From contig NZ_AP024652.1 in assembly GCF_019977315.1 (NCBI RefSeq), forward strand, positions 2,976,001 through 3,040,000: DNA of 64,000 nucleotides, read 5' to 3'. The stretch comes from Arthrobacter sp. StoSoilB22 (GTDB taxonomy: Bacteria > Actinomycetota > Actinomycetes > Actinomycetales > Micrococcaceae). Both the position numbers and the translations under genes were made by a program. The notes beneath the pieces are model-generated. The model searched no databases, was not told where the DNA came from, and saw only the letters and a program-made list of their open reading frames with translations. Shown in pieces: positions 53,954 through 62,664 of the stretch; within the stretch, counting starts at the first letter, position 1, and every line of letters begins with the position of its first letter.

Positions 53954-54913
53954 ATGAGTCACCCGAGTTACCCGCCCGCGCCCCAAAACGATGCCGGATC
54001 AGGAGTTCCGCAGGTCCCGGCCGCGCCTTATGCTTACGGCGGCCAGTTCCAAGGTGGAGCACAGCCTGGCTACCAACCCGGACCGGCTTCAGGCCCTTAT
54101 GGAACTACGGGCGGGGCGGTTCCGGCCAAGTCCTTCATGACCACCTGGATTTTGGCGCTGCTTCTGGGTGGCTTGGGCGTGGACCGCTTCTATCTGGGCA
54201 AGATTGGTACCGGAATCGCGAAGCTGCTCACTGGCGGCGGCTTCGGCATCTGGTCCATTGTGGACCTCATCATCACCTTGACAGGAAACGCCCGGGACAA
54301 AGAGGGCAGGCCGCTGGCAGGCTACCTGGAGAACAAGAAGAAGGCGTGGATCATCACCGTCGTCGTCTGGTTCGCTGGTGTGATCGTGGGAATTGTGTCC
54401 ACTGCGCTGTCTTTCACCCTCTTCGCCGCTGCAGTACAGCAGGGACGAACCACACCTGCTGCACCGCTCCCTTCCGCCAGTCAAGGGCCCCTGGTGCCCT
54501 CGCCTGGCACTGCCAACGAGGCGAACTCCTTCACCGTGGATGTTGATGACAGCACCAAGGTAAAGGTGGGCGTGGTCGATTCTCTTTACACCAACGAAAT
54601 CCCCTCGATGTCGTACATGAAACCCGCCAACGGGGGGTTCCTCGTGGTGGAGGTGTCCTGGGAGACACTGACGGGGACAAGCTTCGCTTCCTCAACGAAC
54701 TTCCAGGCCTTCGACGCTGACGGAAAAGAAGGTGAGTTGCTGTTCCTTACTGAGGACCTGGGCAGCCTGCCGATGGGGAGCGTCGCCACGGGGGAGTTCA
54801 AACAGGGAGTGATCGCGTTCGACATCAAGAACGGCCCCACCAAGATCGTGGTCACTGATGTCTATGGCGATGAGGCCGCAACCTTCACGCTGACACCTCC
54901 GGCCGGTCAATAA
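53954..54913 (+). CDS. TM2-domain protein with C-terminal DUF4352-like domain
   Basis: 319 residues. A Pro/Gly/Tyr-rich cytoplasmic start (about 55 residues) precedes a TM2 domain (ILALLLGGLGVDRFYLGKIG, then GGFGIWSIVDLIITLTG). A further hydrophobic segment follows (IITVVVWFAGVIVGIVSTAL). The last 140 residues form a beta-rich extracytoplasmic domain of the DUF4352/telomere-repeat-binding-like immunoglobulin type. GAAGGAA precedes the ATG by 6 nt. It is a single gene with its own terminator. Function unknown. Confidence 0.85.
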   Translation: MSHPSYPPAPQNDAGSGVPQVPAAPYAYGGQFQGGAQPGYQPGPASGPYGTTGGAVPAKSFMTTWILALLLGGLGVDRFYLGKIGTGIAKLLTGGGFGIWSIVDLIITLTGNARDKEGRPLAGYLENKKKAWIITVVVWFAGVIVGIVSTALSFTLFAAAVQQGRTTPAAPLPSASQGPLVPSPGTANEANSFTVDVDDSTKVKVGVVDSLYTNEIPSMSYMKPANGGFLVVEVSWETLTGTSFASSTNFQAFDADGKEGELLFLTEDLGSLPMGSVATGEFKQGVIAFDIKNGPTKIVVTDVYGDEAATFTLTPPAGQ

Positions 54914-54946
54914 CCCACCCGGACAGGCTTACGCGCTCAAAGAAGG

Positions 54947-54975
54947 AACCCGCCGTCCCTCATGGACGGCGGGTT
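54947..54975 (+). terminator. Terminator after the TM2 gene
   Basis: AACCCGCCGTCC pairs perfectly with GGACGGCGGGTT around a 5-nt loop, 33 nt past the stop. Only a short U-poor tail (ACTTCGC) follows. Confidence 0.75.
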
Positions 54976-55028
54976 ACTTCGCTAGCGCGTCCAAGACTAT
55001 CGGCCCATTTCGGGCTAACCTGATTTTC

Positions 55029-56513
55029 GTGTCACATCATCGGATAGCACCCAACGTCGACGACTCATCGGACCAGCTCGCCGCGGCCCTTGCCGCTCTC
55101 AGGACAGAGCTGGAACTCCCCGGTGAATACCCTGCAGACGCTGTGGAAGAAGCACAGCAGGCCGTAGACGCCCTCGAGCTTCCGGAACAGGACCTGCGGG
55201 ACATAGCGTTTGTGACTATCGATCCGGCGACATCCACCGACTTGGACCAGGCCCTGTTCATCGACCGCACCGGTAACGGTTACACGGTCCTCTACGCAAT
55301 CGCCGATGTTCCGTCTTTCGTGGCTCCGGGTGGGGCGTTGGACGCAGAAACGCGTCAACGCGGACAAACCTTCTACGCTCCTGACGGGCGGATCCCGTTG
55401 CATCCGGAAGTTATCAGCGAGAACGCCGGCAGCCTGCTTGCCAACCAGGATTGCAGTGCTTTCGTGTGGCGTTTTGACTTGGATGCCAAAGCCGAAGTTC
55501 AGACGGTCACCGTTGCCCGGGCTGCCGTGCGCAGCAGGGCCAAACTGAGCTACAAGGGCGCTCAACAGCAACTCGACGACGGTACGGCCCCACCCGTTCT
55601 GCAGCTCCTCAAAGAAGTAGGGCTCAAACGCGTTGAGCTGGAGCGGCAACGTGGGGGCGCAAGCCTGAACATGCCGGAACAGGAAATAGTTCAAGCCACC
55701 GACGGCGGCGGGTACAGGATCGTCGCTGCGCCGTCGCTGCCGGTTGAGGACTGGAACGCGCAGATATCCCTCATGACCGGCATGGCCGCAGCTCAGATGA
55801 TGCTTGATGGCAAAGTGGGGATACTGCGCACCATGCCGGCACCTGACGATCGGTCGCTGCTCCATTTCAAGCGCCAGACTTCTGCACTCGGAAAGCCCTG
55901 GGACGGCCAAGTATCCTATGGCGAATATTTGCGGACCTTGGACGCGTCCGATCCCAAACAGTTGGCCATCCTGCACTCTGCCGGCATGTTGTTCAGGGGC
56001 GCCGGTTACACACCCTTTGACGGTGAGGTTCCCGCGGAGGTCATCCAAGCAGCCATCGGGGCTCCGTATGCGCACACCACCGCACCCCTGCGGCGGCTCA
56101 TCGATCGCTTTGTCTTGGTGATCTGCGAAGCACTCAGCAACAACCACGACATCCCGCAATGGGCCCGGGAAGCACTCCCCTCGCTGCCGGAGATCATGGC
56201 CTCCTCAGACCAATTGGCCGGACGCCTTGAGCGCGCCGCACTGGACACCGTGGAAGCAGCCTTGGTGGCCAATCACATCGGCCAGGAATTCGACGCCGTC
56301 GTCATTTCCGGATCCAAACCCTCCAACGGATCCAGCTCAAAGAACGGCAACGGCAGCAGCAACGGCAACGGGCCCTTCGGCGTCATACAGATAGCAGACC
56401 CCGCGGTTACCGCCCGGTGTGACGGAGAAATGGAGTCCGGAACCACAGTCCGGGTGCGGTTGCTCAAGGCCGACATTGCCAGCCGGGAAATCAGGTTCGA
56501 GCTGCTGCCCTGA
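55029..56513 (+). CDS. RNB-domain ribonuclease (RNase II/R family, short form)
   Basis: 494 residues, essentially a lone RNB catalytic domain: no N-terminal cold-shock domains and no recognisable S1 domain. The catalytic Asp cluster reads TIDPATSTDLDQALF, with Gln in place of the fourth Asp of E. coli RNase II. APLRRLIDRFVL carries the conserved Arg-rich signature. A Ser/Asn/Gly linker (SSSKNGNGSSNGNG) interrupts the C-terminus. The GTG at 55029 has a weak ribosome site. Probably a 3'-5' exoribonuclease; activity is inferred. Confidence 0.88.
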   Translation: MSHHRIAPNVDDSSDQLAAALAALRTELELPGEYPADAVEEAQQAVDALELPEQDLRDIAFVTIDPATSTDLDQALFIDRTGNGYTVLYAIADVPSFVAPGGALDAETRQRGQTFYAPDGRIPLHPEVISENAGSLLANQDCSAFVWRFDLDAKAEVQTVTVARAAVRSRAKLSYKGAQQQLDDGTAPPVLQLLKEVGLKRVELERQRGGASLNMPEQEIVQATDGGGYRIVAAPSLPVEDWNAQISLMTGMAAAQMMLDGKVGILRTMPAPDDRSLLHFKRQTSALGKPWDGQVSYGEYLRTLDASDPKQLAILHSAGMLFRGAGYTPFDGEVPAEVIQAAIGAPYAHTTAPLRRLIDRFVLVICEALSNNHDIPQWAREALPSLPEIMASSDQLAGRLERAALDTVEAALVANHIGQEFDAVVISGSKPSNGSSSKNGNGSSNGNGPFGVIQIADPAVTARCDGEMESGTTVRVRLLKADIASREIRFELLP

Positions 56514-56790
56514 CCGGCGTTCATGCGGCGATCCGGGCTTTCCGGCCCTCAGAGGATAGACTGGGCGTGTAGTAATGGATGCCCGGTCGTTGATTCAGTT
56601 AATTTTTGAACTCAACAAGCCCGCCCCTACGCGATCTTGAGATGTACCAACTGGTCACCAGTGCCAGTACTTAGATAGCCCGCGATCGGCTTCCACTGGA
56701 TTTGCTTGCGCGCCCGTTCGTGCTCCGGTACGGCTCTACCGCCCCGTTGAGCATGCAGCGCCAATGCCTAAATGAATAAGGAAACTCCCT
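56514..56790 (+). promoter_or_regulatory. Long leader region of the DEAD-box helicase gene
   Basis: 277 bp without a credible gene. TAGACT around 56567-56572 and an AT-rich patch (CAGTTAATTTTTGAACTC, 56596-56613) are promoter candidates, which would leave a leader of roughly 170-210 nt. Long cold-responsive leaders are common in front of DEAD-box helicases, but I cannot confirm a fold. A good ribosome site (AAGGAAA) ends it. Confidence 0.4.
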
Positions 56791-58503
56791 GTGAGTGAAT
56801 TGCATACCCACGAAGTCCTGACGGACTCCACCGGAACCGAATCCATCGAACCCGAGGAAACGATCATCTCGGATGAGACGCCCCACGAGATCGAAGAGAA
56901 GTCGTTCGCTGATTTCAACGTCCGCGCCGACATCGTTGAGTCTTTGGCCGACGCCGGAATCACACACCCGTTCCCGATCCAGGCCATGACCCTGCCGGTC
57001 GCCTTGAGCGGCCACGACATCATCGGCCAAGCCAAAACCGGTACCGGAAAAACGCTGGGCTTCGGCATCCCCGCCCTCCAGCGCGTCGCCGGGAGGGATG
57101 ATGCAGGATACGCCAAGCTCGCTGTCCCGGGCGCACCGCAGGCCCTGGTCATCGTCCCCACGCGTGAGCTTGCCGTGCAGGTAGCCAACGACCTCCAGGC
57201 CGCGTCACGCAAGCGCAACGCCCGCATCGCCACCATCTACGGCGGCCGTGCCTACGAACCCCAGATTGATGCCCTGCAGAAGGGCGTGGAAATCGTTGTC
57301 GGCACCCCCGGCCGGTTGATCGACCTTTACAAGCAAAAGCACCTCAGCCTCAAGAACGTCAAAATGGTCATCCTTGACGAGGCCGACGAAATGCTGGACC
57401 TTGGCTTCCTCCCGGACGTGGAAACCCTGATTGCCGGCACCCCCGCGGTCCGCCAGACCCTCCTCTTCTCGGCAACCATGCCCGGCCCCGTGATCGCGAT
57501 GGCTCGCCGTTACATGACGCAGCCCACCCATATCCGGGCAGCCGACCCCAATGATGAAGGCCTGACCAAGCGCGACATCCGCCAGCTCATCTACCGCGCG
57601 CACAGCATGGACAAGACCGAGGTTGTGGCCCGCATCCTGCAGGCCCGCGGACGTGGCCGAACCATCATCTTCACCAAGACCAAGCGCACCGCCGCAAAGG
57701 TTGCCGAGGAACTCGTGGACCGCGGCTTCGCGGCTGCAGCCATTCACGGCGACCTCGGCCAAGGCGCCCGTGAACAGGCCCTCCGCGCGTTCCGCAACAA
57801 CAAGGTTGACGTCCTGGTGGCCACCGACGTCGCAGCCCGCGGCATCGACGTCGATGACGTTACCCACGTCATCAACTACCAGTGCGTGGAGGACGAAAAG
57901 ATCTACCTGCACCGCGTTGGACGTACGGGCCGCGCCGGCAACAAGGGCACCGCCGTCACGTTTGTTGACTGGGACGACATGCCTCGCTGGGGCCTGATCA
58001 ACAAAGCCCTGGGACTCAGTGTCCCCGAGCCCGTTGAAACCTACTCCTCATCGCCGCACCTGTACACGGATCTGGACATTCCCGAGGGCACCAAGGGTCG
58101 TCTGCCGCGCAACAAGCGCGTCCTCGCCGGCGTTGACGCCGAAGTCCTCGAGGACCTCGGCGAAACCGGCAAGAAGAATGCACGCTCCGGCGGCTCAGGC
58201 CGCGATGGCGGACGTGACGGCAAGCGCGACGGCGGTCGTGATGGCGGTCGTGGACGCTCCGGTAGGTCCGGCGACGCCGAGTCCAGCGGATCCAAGGGCG
58301 AGGGTGGCCGCAACCGTACGCGCCGCCGTCGTACCTCTGATGGTGAGACAGCCCCCGCTGCCGGTGCATCGGAAACCCGCACTGCCACCGCAGACAACGC
58401 AGAAAAGCCGGCCCGCACGCGCCGGACCCGCACGCGCCGCCGCAACGGCGAAGTGGTTTCCGGTGAGACCGCAGCTGCCCAGTCCGGTAGCACCGAGGCC
58501 TAA
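56791..58503 (+). CDS. DEAD-box RNA helicase with basic Gly-rich tail
   Basis: 570 residues. The core is complete: GQAKTGTGKTLGFGIP, PTRELAVQV, LDEADEMLDLGF, LLFSATMP, ARGIDVDDVTHVINY and HRVGRTGRAGNKG. Residues about 465-570 are a basic, low-complexity tail with GRDGGRDGKRDGGRDGG repeats and Arg-rich runs, typical of RNA-binding extensions in ribosome-assembly and cold-shock helicases. The GTG start at 56791 follows AAGGAAA by 6 nt. The methyltransferase gene begins 8 nt after its stop, so they are probably cotranscribed. Confidence 0.93.
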   Translation: MSELHTHEVLTDSTGTESIEPEETIISDETPHEIEEKSFADFNVRADIVESLADAGITHPFPIQAMTLPVALSGHDIIGQAKTGTGKTLGFGIPALQRVAGRDDAGYAKLAVPGAPQALVIVPTRELAVQVANDLQAASRKRNARIATIYGGRAYEPQIDALQKGVEIVVGTPGRLIDLYKQKHLSLKNVKMVILDEADEMLDLGFLPDVETLIAGTPAVRQTLLFSATMPGPVIAMARRYMTQPTHIRAADPNDEGLTKRDIRQLIYRAHSMDKTEVVARILQARGRGRTIIFTKTKRTAAKVAEELVDRGFAAAAIHGDLGQGAREQALRAFRNNKVDVLVATDVAARGIDVDDVTHVINYQCVEDEKIYLHRVGRTGRAGNKGTAVTFVDWDDMPRWGLINKALGLSVPEPVETYSSSPHLYTDLDIPEGTKGRLPRNKRVLAGVDAEVLEDLGETGKKNARSGGSGRDGGRDGKRDGGRDGGRGRSGRSGDAESSGSKGEGGRNRTRRRRTSDGETAPAAGASETRTATADNAEKPARTRRTRTRRRNGEVVSGETAAAQSGSTEA

Positions 58504-58511
58504 AAACCTCA

Positions 58512-59426
58512 ATGACTGAATCTGTTTGGGCGCCGGACGGCGGCAACTTGGTGGTGCACGCGGACAACGCGGAATTCCTCCCTACGCTGCCGGACGGCGC
58601 CTTCACACTCATCTACGTGGACCCGCCCTTCAACACGGGCCGGGTCCAACGCCGCCAGGAAACCCGCATGGTCCGCAACGCGGACGGCGACGGCGACCGC
58701 GTCGGCTTCAAAGGCCGCTCTTACGACACCATCAAGGGCGCCCTGCACAGCTACGACGACGCCTTCAGCGACTACTGGTCCTTCCTGGAGCCCAAGCTCG
58801 TGGAGGCTTGGCGGCTGCTGGCCGACGACGGCACCCTGTATCTGCATTTGGATTACCGGGAAGTCCACTACGCCAAGGTGATGCTGGACTCCATCTTCGG
58901 CCGGGAATGCTTCCTTAACGAGATCATCTGGGCCTACGATTACGGCGCCCGCGCCAAGAACCGCTGGCCCACCAAGCACGACAACATTCTGGTGTACGTC
59001 AAGAACCCCACCAAGTATCACTTCGACAACGCCGAAGTGGACCGGGAACCGTACATGGCACCTGGCCTGGTCACCCCCGCCAAACGTGAGCTCGGCAAGC
59101 TGCCCACGGATGTCTGGTGGCACACCATCGTCTCGCCTACCGGCCGCGAGAAGACCGGTTACCCCACCCAAAAGCCCGAGGGCCTGGTACGCAGGATTGT
59201 CTCCGCATCAAGCCGTGAGGGCGATTGGTGCCTCGATTTCTTCGCTGGTTCAGGGACCCTCGGAGCTGTGGCAGCCAAGTTGGGCCGCAACTTTGTGTGC
59301 GTCGACCAGAACGAGCAAGCCATCGAAGTCATGCGGAAAAGGCTGGGCAACAAGGCAGACTTCCGCCGGAGCGGTTCCTTGCCGGACACCAGCCAGGATC
59401 AGGCAGCACCTTTCACGAAAGCCTGA
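58512..59426 (+). CDS. Solitary DNA methyltransferase (N4/N6, beta-class order)
   Basis: 304 residues. Motif IV YVDPPFNTGR is N-terminal and motif I LDFFAGSGTLGAVAAKLGRN is C-terminal, the order of beta-class amino-methyltransferases; YPTQKPEGLVRRIV (motif X region) precedes motif I. DPPF fits N6-adenine or N4-cytosine methylation. No restriction endonuclease, specificity subunit or regulator lies nearby, so it is an orphan. It is downstream of a DEAD helicase gene at 8 nt. The target sequence is unknown, and an RNA substrate cannot be excluded. Its 3' end overlaps marC by 28 bp. Confidence 0.88.
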   Translation: MTESVWAPDGGNLVVHADNAEFLPTLPDGAFTLIYVDPPFNTGRVQRRQETRMVRNADGDGDRVGFKGRSYDTIKGALHSYDDAFSDYWSFLEPKLVEAWRLLADDGTLYLHLDYREVHYAKVMLDSIFGRECFLNEIIWAYDYGARAKNRWPTKHDNILVYVKNPTKYHFDNAEVDREPYMAPGLVTPAKRELGKLPTDVWWHTIVSPTGREKTGYPTQKPEGLVRRIVSASSREGDWCLDFFAGSGTLGAVAAKLGRNFVCVDQNEQAIEVMRKRLGNKADFRRSGSLPDTSQDQAAPFTKA

Positions 59427-60007
59427 ACGGCGTCCGCGATCATCTGCACGGCAATGGCTGAGAGCAGCAGGCCGGCGATCCGCGTCACCAGCTCCACACC
59501 GTTTTCACCGAGGACCCGCTGAACGACGCCCGCGAAGCGCATCGCCAGGTACAACGAGCCAAGCACCACAGCGATGCCCAGACCCACCGCCAGATACTCC
59601 GCGAGCTGGCTGGACTGCTGCACGAACACCATGACGGCAACAATCGCGCCCGGCCCGGCCATGAGCGGTGTGCCCAGCGGCACGAACGCCACGTTCTTGT
59701 ACTTGGCGGCGTTTTCCTCGCCGCTGGTGGAGCCTGTGAGCAGCTGCAGCGCGATCAGCACCAGGAGCAGGCCACCGGCACCCTGCAAGGCCGCCAGCGA
59801 GATGTGCATGTAGTTGAGAATCGACTGGCCGAAGATCGCGAACACCACGATCACACCTGTGGCCACCAAGAGGGCTTGGAACGCGGAACGATTCCGGTCC
59901 TTGGCGGACATTTGGGCCGTCAAGGACATGAATATCGGGACTGTACCCGGCGGATCCATGATCACGAACAACGTGATGATCACGGAGGCCAGCAGCTGCA
60001 GGTCCAT
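59399..60007 (-). CDS. MarC family integral membrane protein
   Basis: 202 residues with six hydrophobic helices. It starts DLQLLASVIITLFVIMDPPG and continues TVPIFMSLTAQMSAKDRNRS, the MarC signature; PLGTPLMAGPGAIVAVMVFV is the internal repeat. Function is unproven, and the old multiple-antibiotic-resistance label for the family is not supported. Its 3' end overlaps the methyltransferase gene tail to tail. Confidence 0.92.
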   Translation of the reverse strand: MDLQLLASVIITLFVIMDPPGTVPIFMSLTAQMSAKDRNRSAFQALLVATGVIVVFAIFGQSILNYMHISLAALQGAGGLLLVLIALQLLTGSTSGEENAAKYKNVAFVPLGTPLMAGPGAIVAVMVFVQQSSQLAEYLAVGLGIAVVLGSLYLAMRFAGVVQRVLGENGVELVTRIAGLLLSAIAVQMIADAVQAFVKGAA

Positions 60008-60038
60008 CAGCGGACTCCTCTCACAGAATGCCCGTGCA

Positions 60039-60884
60039 TCACCGGATGACCGTGCTGCCCGTTGCCAGCTCCTCGATCCTGGACAAGACCTCGGGCGGGG
60101 TGGTGTTCTCGCCCAAGAGATTGGGTTTTCCTGCCCCGTGATAGTCGGAAGATCCTGTCATGAGCAAGCCGTGTTCGACCGCCAGGCCACGGAGGAAAGC
60201 GCGGCCCTCCTCCGGGTTGTCCCGGTGTTCAACCTCAAGTCCCAACAGTCCGGCATCAATCATGTCCCGGTAAGTACGCTCCCCCACGATCCGTCCTCTC
60301 GATGAAGCCACCGGATGGGCGAAGACGGGCACGCCGCCAGCCGCGCGGACAAGCTCGACGGCGAAAGCCGGGTTGGGCGCATAGTGCTGCACGAAATACC
60401 GCGAGTGGGAGGTGAGGATGGAAGTGAACGCTTCCGTTCGATCCGCCACCACGCCGGCGGCCACCAAAGCATCGGCAATGTGGGGGCGGCCCACCGTGGC
60501 ACCGGGTGCAACATGGTGGATCACGTCGTCCCAGGTCAATGGATAATCCTCGGACAGTAAAGTGACCATATGCTCGGCACGGGTGAGCCGGGCATCCTTG
60601 GACTTGGTAATTTCCTCCAGCAGGCCGGCATGGGCGGGGTCGTGGAGGTAACTGAGCAAGTGGACGCTGATTCCCTGCTCCGTACGGCAGGAGATCTCCA
60701 TCCCGGGTACGAATGCAATGCCATGCTCCCGTGCGGCGGCAGCGGCAGGCTCCCAGCCATCTGTGGAATCGTGGTCGGTCAGGGCCACGGCATCCAGACC
60801 GGCCGAGACGGCGGAAATGATCACCCCGGCCGGTGTCTCGGTTCCATCGGAAACATTCGAGTGCGCATGCAGGTCTATCCTCAC
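60039..60884 (-). CDS. PHP-domain metal-dependent phosphoesterase
   Basis: 281 residues. The PHP metal motifs are DLHAHSNVSDGT (N-terminal), ALTDHDSTDG, FVPGMEISC, VFAHPVAS and TGSSDYHG. This matches the YciV/RNase AM-like family, which includes 3',5'-nucleotide bisphosphate phosphatases and 5'-3' exoribonucleases; the exact substrate is not readable. The ATG is at 60884, divergent from the aminopeptidase gene. It lies 31 nt upstream of marC on the same strand, so the two may share a transcript. Confidence 0.9.
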   Translation of the reverse strand: MRIDLHAHSNVSDGTETPAGVIISAVSAGLDAVALTDHDSTDGWEPAAAAAREHGIAFVPGMEISCRTEQGISVHLLSYLHDPAHAGLLEEITKSKDARLTRAEHMVTLLSEDYPLTWDDVIHHVAPGATVGRPHIADALVAAGVVADRTEAFTSILTSHSRYFVQHYAPNPAFAVELVRAAGGVPVFAHPVASSRGRIVGERTYRDMIDAGLLGLEVEHRDNPEEGRAFLRGLAVEHGLLMTGSSDYHGAGKPNLLGENTTPPEVLSRIEELATGSTVIR

Positions 60885-60964
60885 TTTCCCAGCCTATGGG
60901 ATGCGGGCCCGCTTGGCGGGTTGCGCCGTTGGCCTCCTCACCTAACTGGTGGGACGATGTAACG

Positions 60965-62539
60965 GTGAACGATGCCGAAAACACCCAGAACTCGTCCTCC
61001 CAGCCACTGCAGGAGCGTGTCAACAACCGCTCGCAAAGGCCCACGTCAGATGCCTTCAAGGCATTCATGGCCAGCAATTGGGCGCCCGCCCCGCAGGTGA
61101 CCCCTGCGCGTGACGCCGTTGCAGACCACGCCGCACGCCGGCGTCGTACTATTTCCGAACAGTTCAAAGGCGAACGTCTAGTCATCCCGGCCGGTCCGCT
61201 GAAGGTCCGATCCAACGACTGCGACTACCGCTTCCGCCCCCACTCCGGGTTCGCCCACCTCACGGGGCTGGGGCTGGACCACGAGCCCGACGCCGTACTC
61301 ATCCTTGAGCCCGTGGCTGAAGGAAAGGGCGACGACGGCGGTCACCACACCGCCACCCTCTACTTCCGTCCTCTGGCCGGAAGGGACACCGAACAGTTCT
61401 ATGCCGACTCGCGCGCCGGCGAGTTCTGGATCGGTGCACGGCCCACACTCGCCGAATTCGAAGCCCGCCTCGGCCTCCCCACCGCGCACATCTCCGAGCT
61501 TGAAATGGCTATCACCAAGAATGTTGGCGCCCCGGAAATCGGCGGCATTTCCATTCGACTGGTCCGCAAGACGGACGAGAACATTGACGCGCTGGTAGAC
61601 ACCGCCCGCTACAACACGGCCAAGGACCCCGAGAACCTGGACCTCGGCGAACTGGACGCCTTGGATGAGAAGCTCAGCGAAGCACTGTCCGAACTGCGCC
61701 TGATCAAGGACGACTGGGAAATCGAGCAGATGAAGATTGCCGTGGCTGCAACGGTGGAAGGCTTCGCTGACGTAGTCCGCGCACTCCCCCGCGCGTTGAC
61801 CCATCAGCGCGGCGAGCGGGTAGTCGAAGGCGCCTTCTTTGCCCGAGCCCGCGAGGAAGGCAATGAACTCGGCTACGACACCATTGCAGCGTCAGGCAAC
61901 AACGCCACGGTGCTGCACTGGAACCGCAACTCCGGTACCGTCAACGCCGGCGAACTCCTGCTCCTCGATGCCGGAGTGGAAGCGGACTCCCTCTACACAG
62001 CTGACATCACCCGCACGCTTCCGGCCACCGGCACCTTCACCGACGTCCAGCGGAAGGTGTATGAAGCTGTACTCGACGCCGCAGATGCCGGCTTCGCGGC
62101 CGCACAACCGGGCGTGAAGTTCCGGGACATCCACACGGCGGCAACTACGGTCCTGGCCGAACGCCTGGCTGAATGGGGCCTGCTGCCCGTCTCCGTCGAG
62201 GAAGCAATCTCCCCCGAGGGCCAACAGCATCGTCGCTGGATGCCTCACGGCACCAGCCACCACCTGGGACTCGACGTCCACGACTGTGCGCAGGCAAAAC
62301 GTGAGCTCTACCTTGATGGCATCCTCACCGAGGGCATGGTCTTCACGATCGAACCTGGCCTGTACTTCAAGAACGAAGACCTCGCCATCCCCGAGGAGTA
62401 CCGCGGGATCGGCGTCCGCATCGAGGACGACATCCTCATGACCTCCGACGGTCCCGTCAACCTCAGCGCCGCGCTGCCGCGCAAGGCCGACGACGTCGAG
62501 TCCTGGATGGCAGGCATCTACCAGGAAGCCCAGGGCTAA
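60965..62539 (+). CDS. pepP: Xaa-Pro aminopeptidase (aminopeptidase P family, M24B)
   Basis: 524 residues. The N-terminal creatinase-like domain (FRPHSGFAHLTGLG) is followed by the pita-bread catalytic domain. Metal ligands are visible in LLLDAGVEADSLYTADITRT (two Asp), HGTSHHLGLDVHD (His), FTIEPGLYF (Glu) and VRIEDD (Glu). It removes N-terminal residues preceding Pro. I chose the GTG at 60965; the open frame starts inside the divergent PHP gene and its first 44 codons look non-coding. Confidence 0.93.
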   Translation: MNDAENTQNSSSQPLQERVNNRSQRPTSDAFKAFMASNWAPAPQVTPARDAVADHAARRRRTISEQFKGERLVIPAGPLKVRSNDCDYRFRPHSGFAHLTGLGLDHEPDAVLILEPVAEGKGDDGGHHTATLYFRPLAGRDTEQFYADSRAGEFWIGARPTLAEFEARLGLPTAHISELEMAITKNVGAPEIGGISIRLVRKTDENIDALVDTARYNTAKDPENLDLGELDALDEKLSEALSELRLIKDDWEIEQMKIAVAATVEGFADVVRALPRALTHQRGERVVEGAFFARAREEGNELGYDTIAASGNNATVLHWNRNSGTVNAGELLLLDAGVEADSLYTADITRTLPATGTFTDVQRKVYEAVLDAADAGFAAAQPGVKFRDIHTAATTVLAERLAEWGLLPVSVEEAISPEGQQHRRWMPHGTSHHLGLDVHDCAQAKRELYLDGILTEGMVFTIEPGLYFKNEDLAIPEEYRGIGVRIEDDILMTSDGPVNLSAALPRKADDVESWMAGIYQEAQG

Positions 62540-62575
62540 CCAGGCCTCTGGAATAACCCAGGGACTCAACAGAAC

Positions 62576-62613
62576 AAAAGGGAAGGCCACCGGGGATCCG
62601 GTGGCCTTCCCTT
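62576..62613 (-). terminator. Terminator between pepP and the general-stress gene
   Basis: AGGGAAGGCCACCGG pairs with CCGGTGGCCTTCCCT around a 4-nt loop. On the minus strand it is followed by CTTTTGTTCTG, so it mainly terminates the gene ending at 62665, but the stem may also stop pepP transcripts. Confidence 0.85.
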
Positions 62614-62644
62614 CTGTACTGAGGAAAATCTGTACTGAGGAAAA
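62613..62644. repeat. 16-bp perfect tandem duplication
   Basis: TCTGTACTGAGGAAAA occurs twice head to tail (62613-62628, 62629-62644) between the terminator stem and the stop of the general-stress gene. It lies outside any coding frame. Confidence 0.9.
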
Positions 62645-62664
62645 TTGTTGTCCTGCGGAGGCGT

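Noticed and set aside
55065-56159. Minus-strand frame (364 codons) across the RNB gene
   Set aside because: Antisense shadow; the RNB frame has catalytic motifs and this one has none.
59399-60007. Multidrug-resistance function for MarC
   Set aside because: The family name is historical; sequence shows only a conserved membrane protein.
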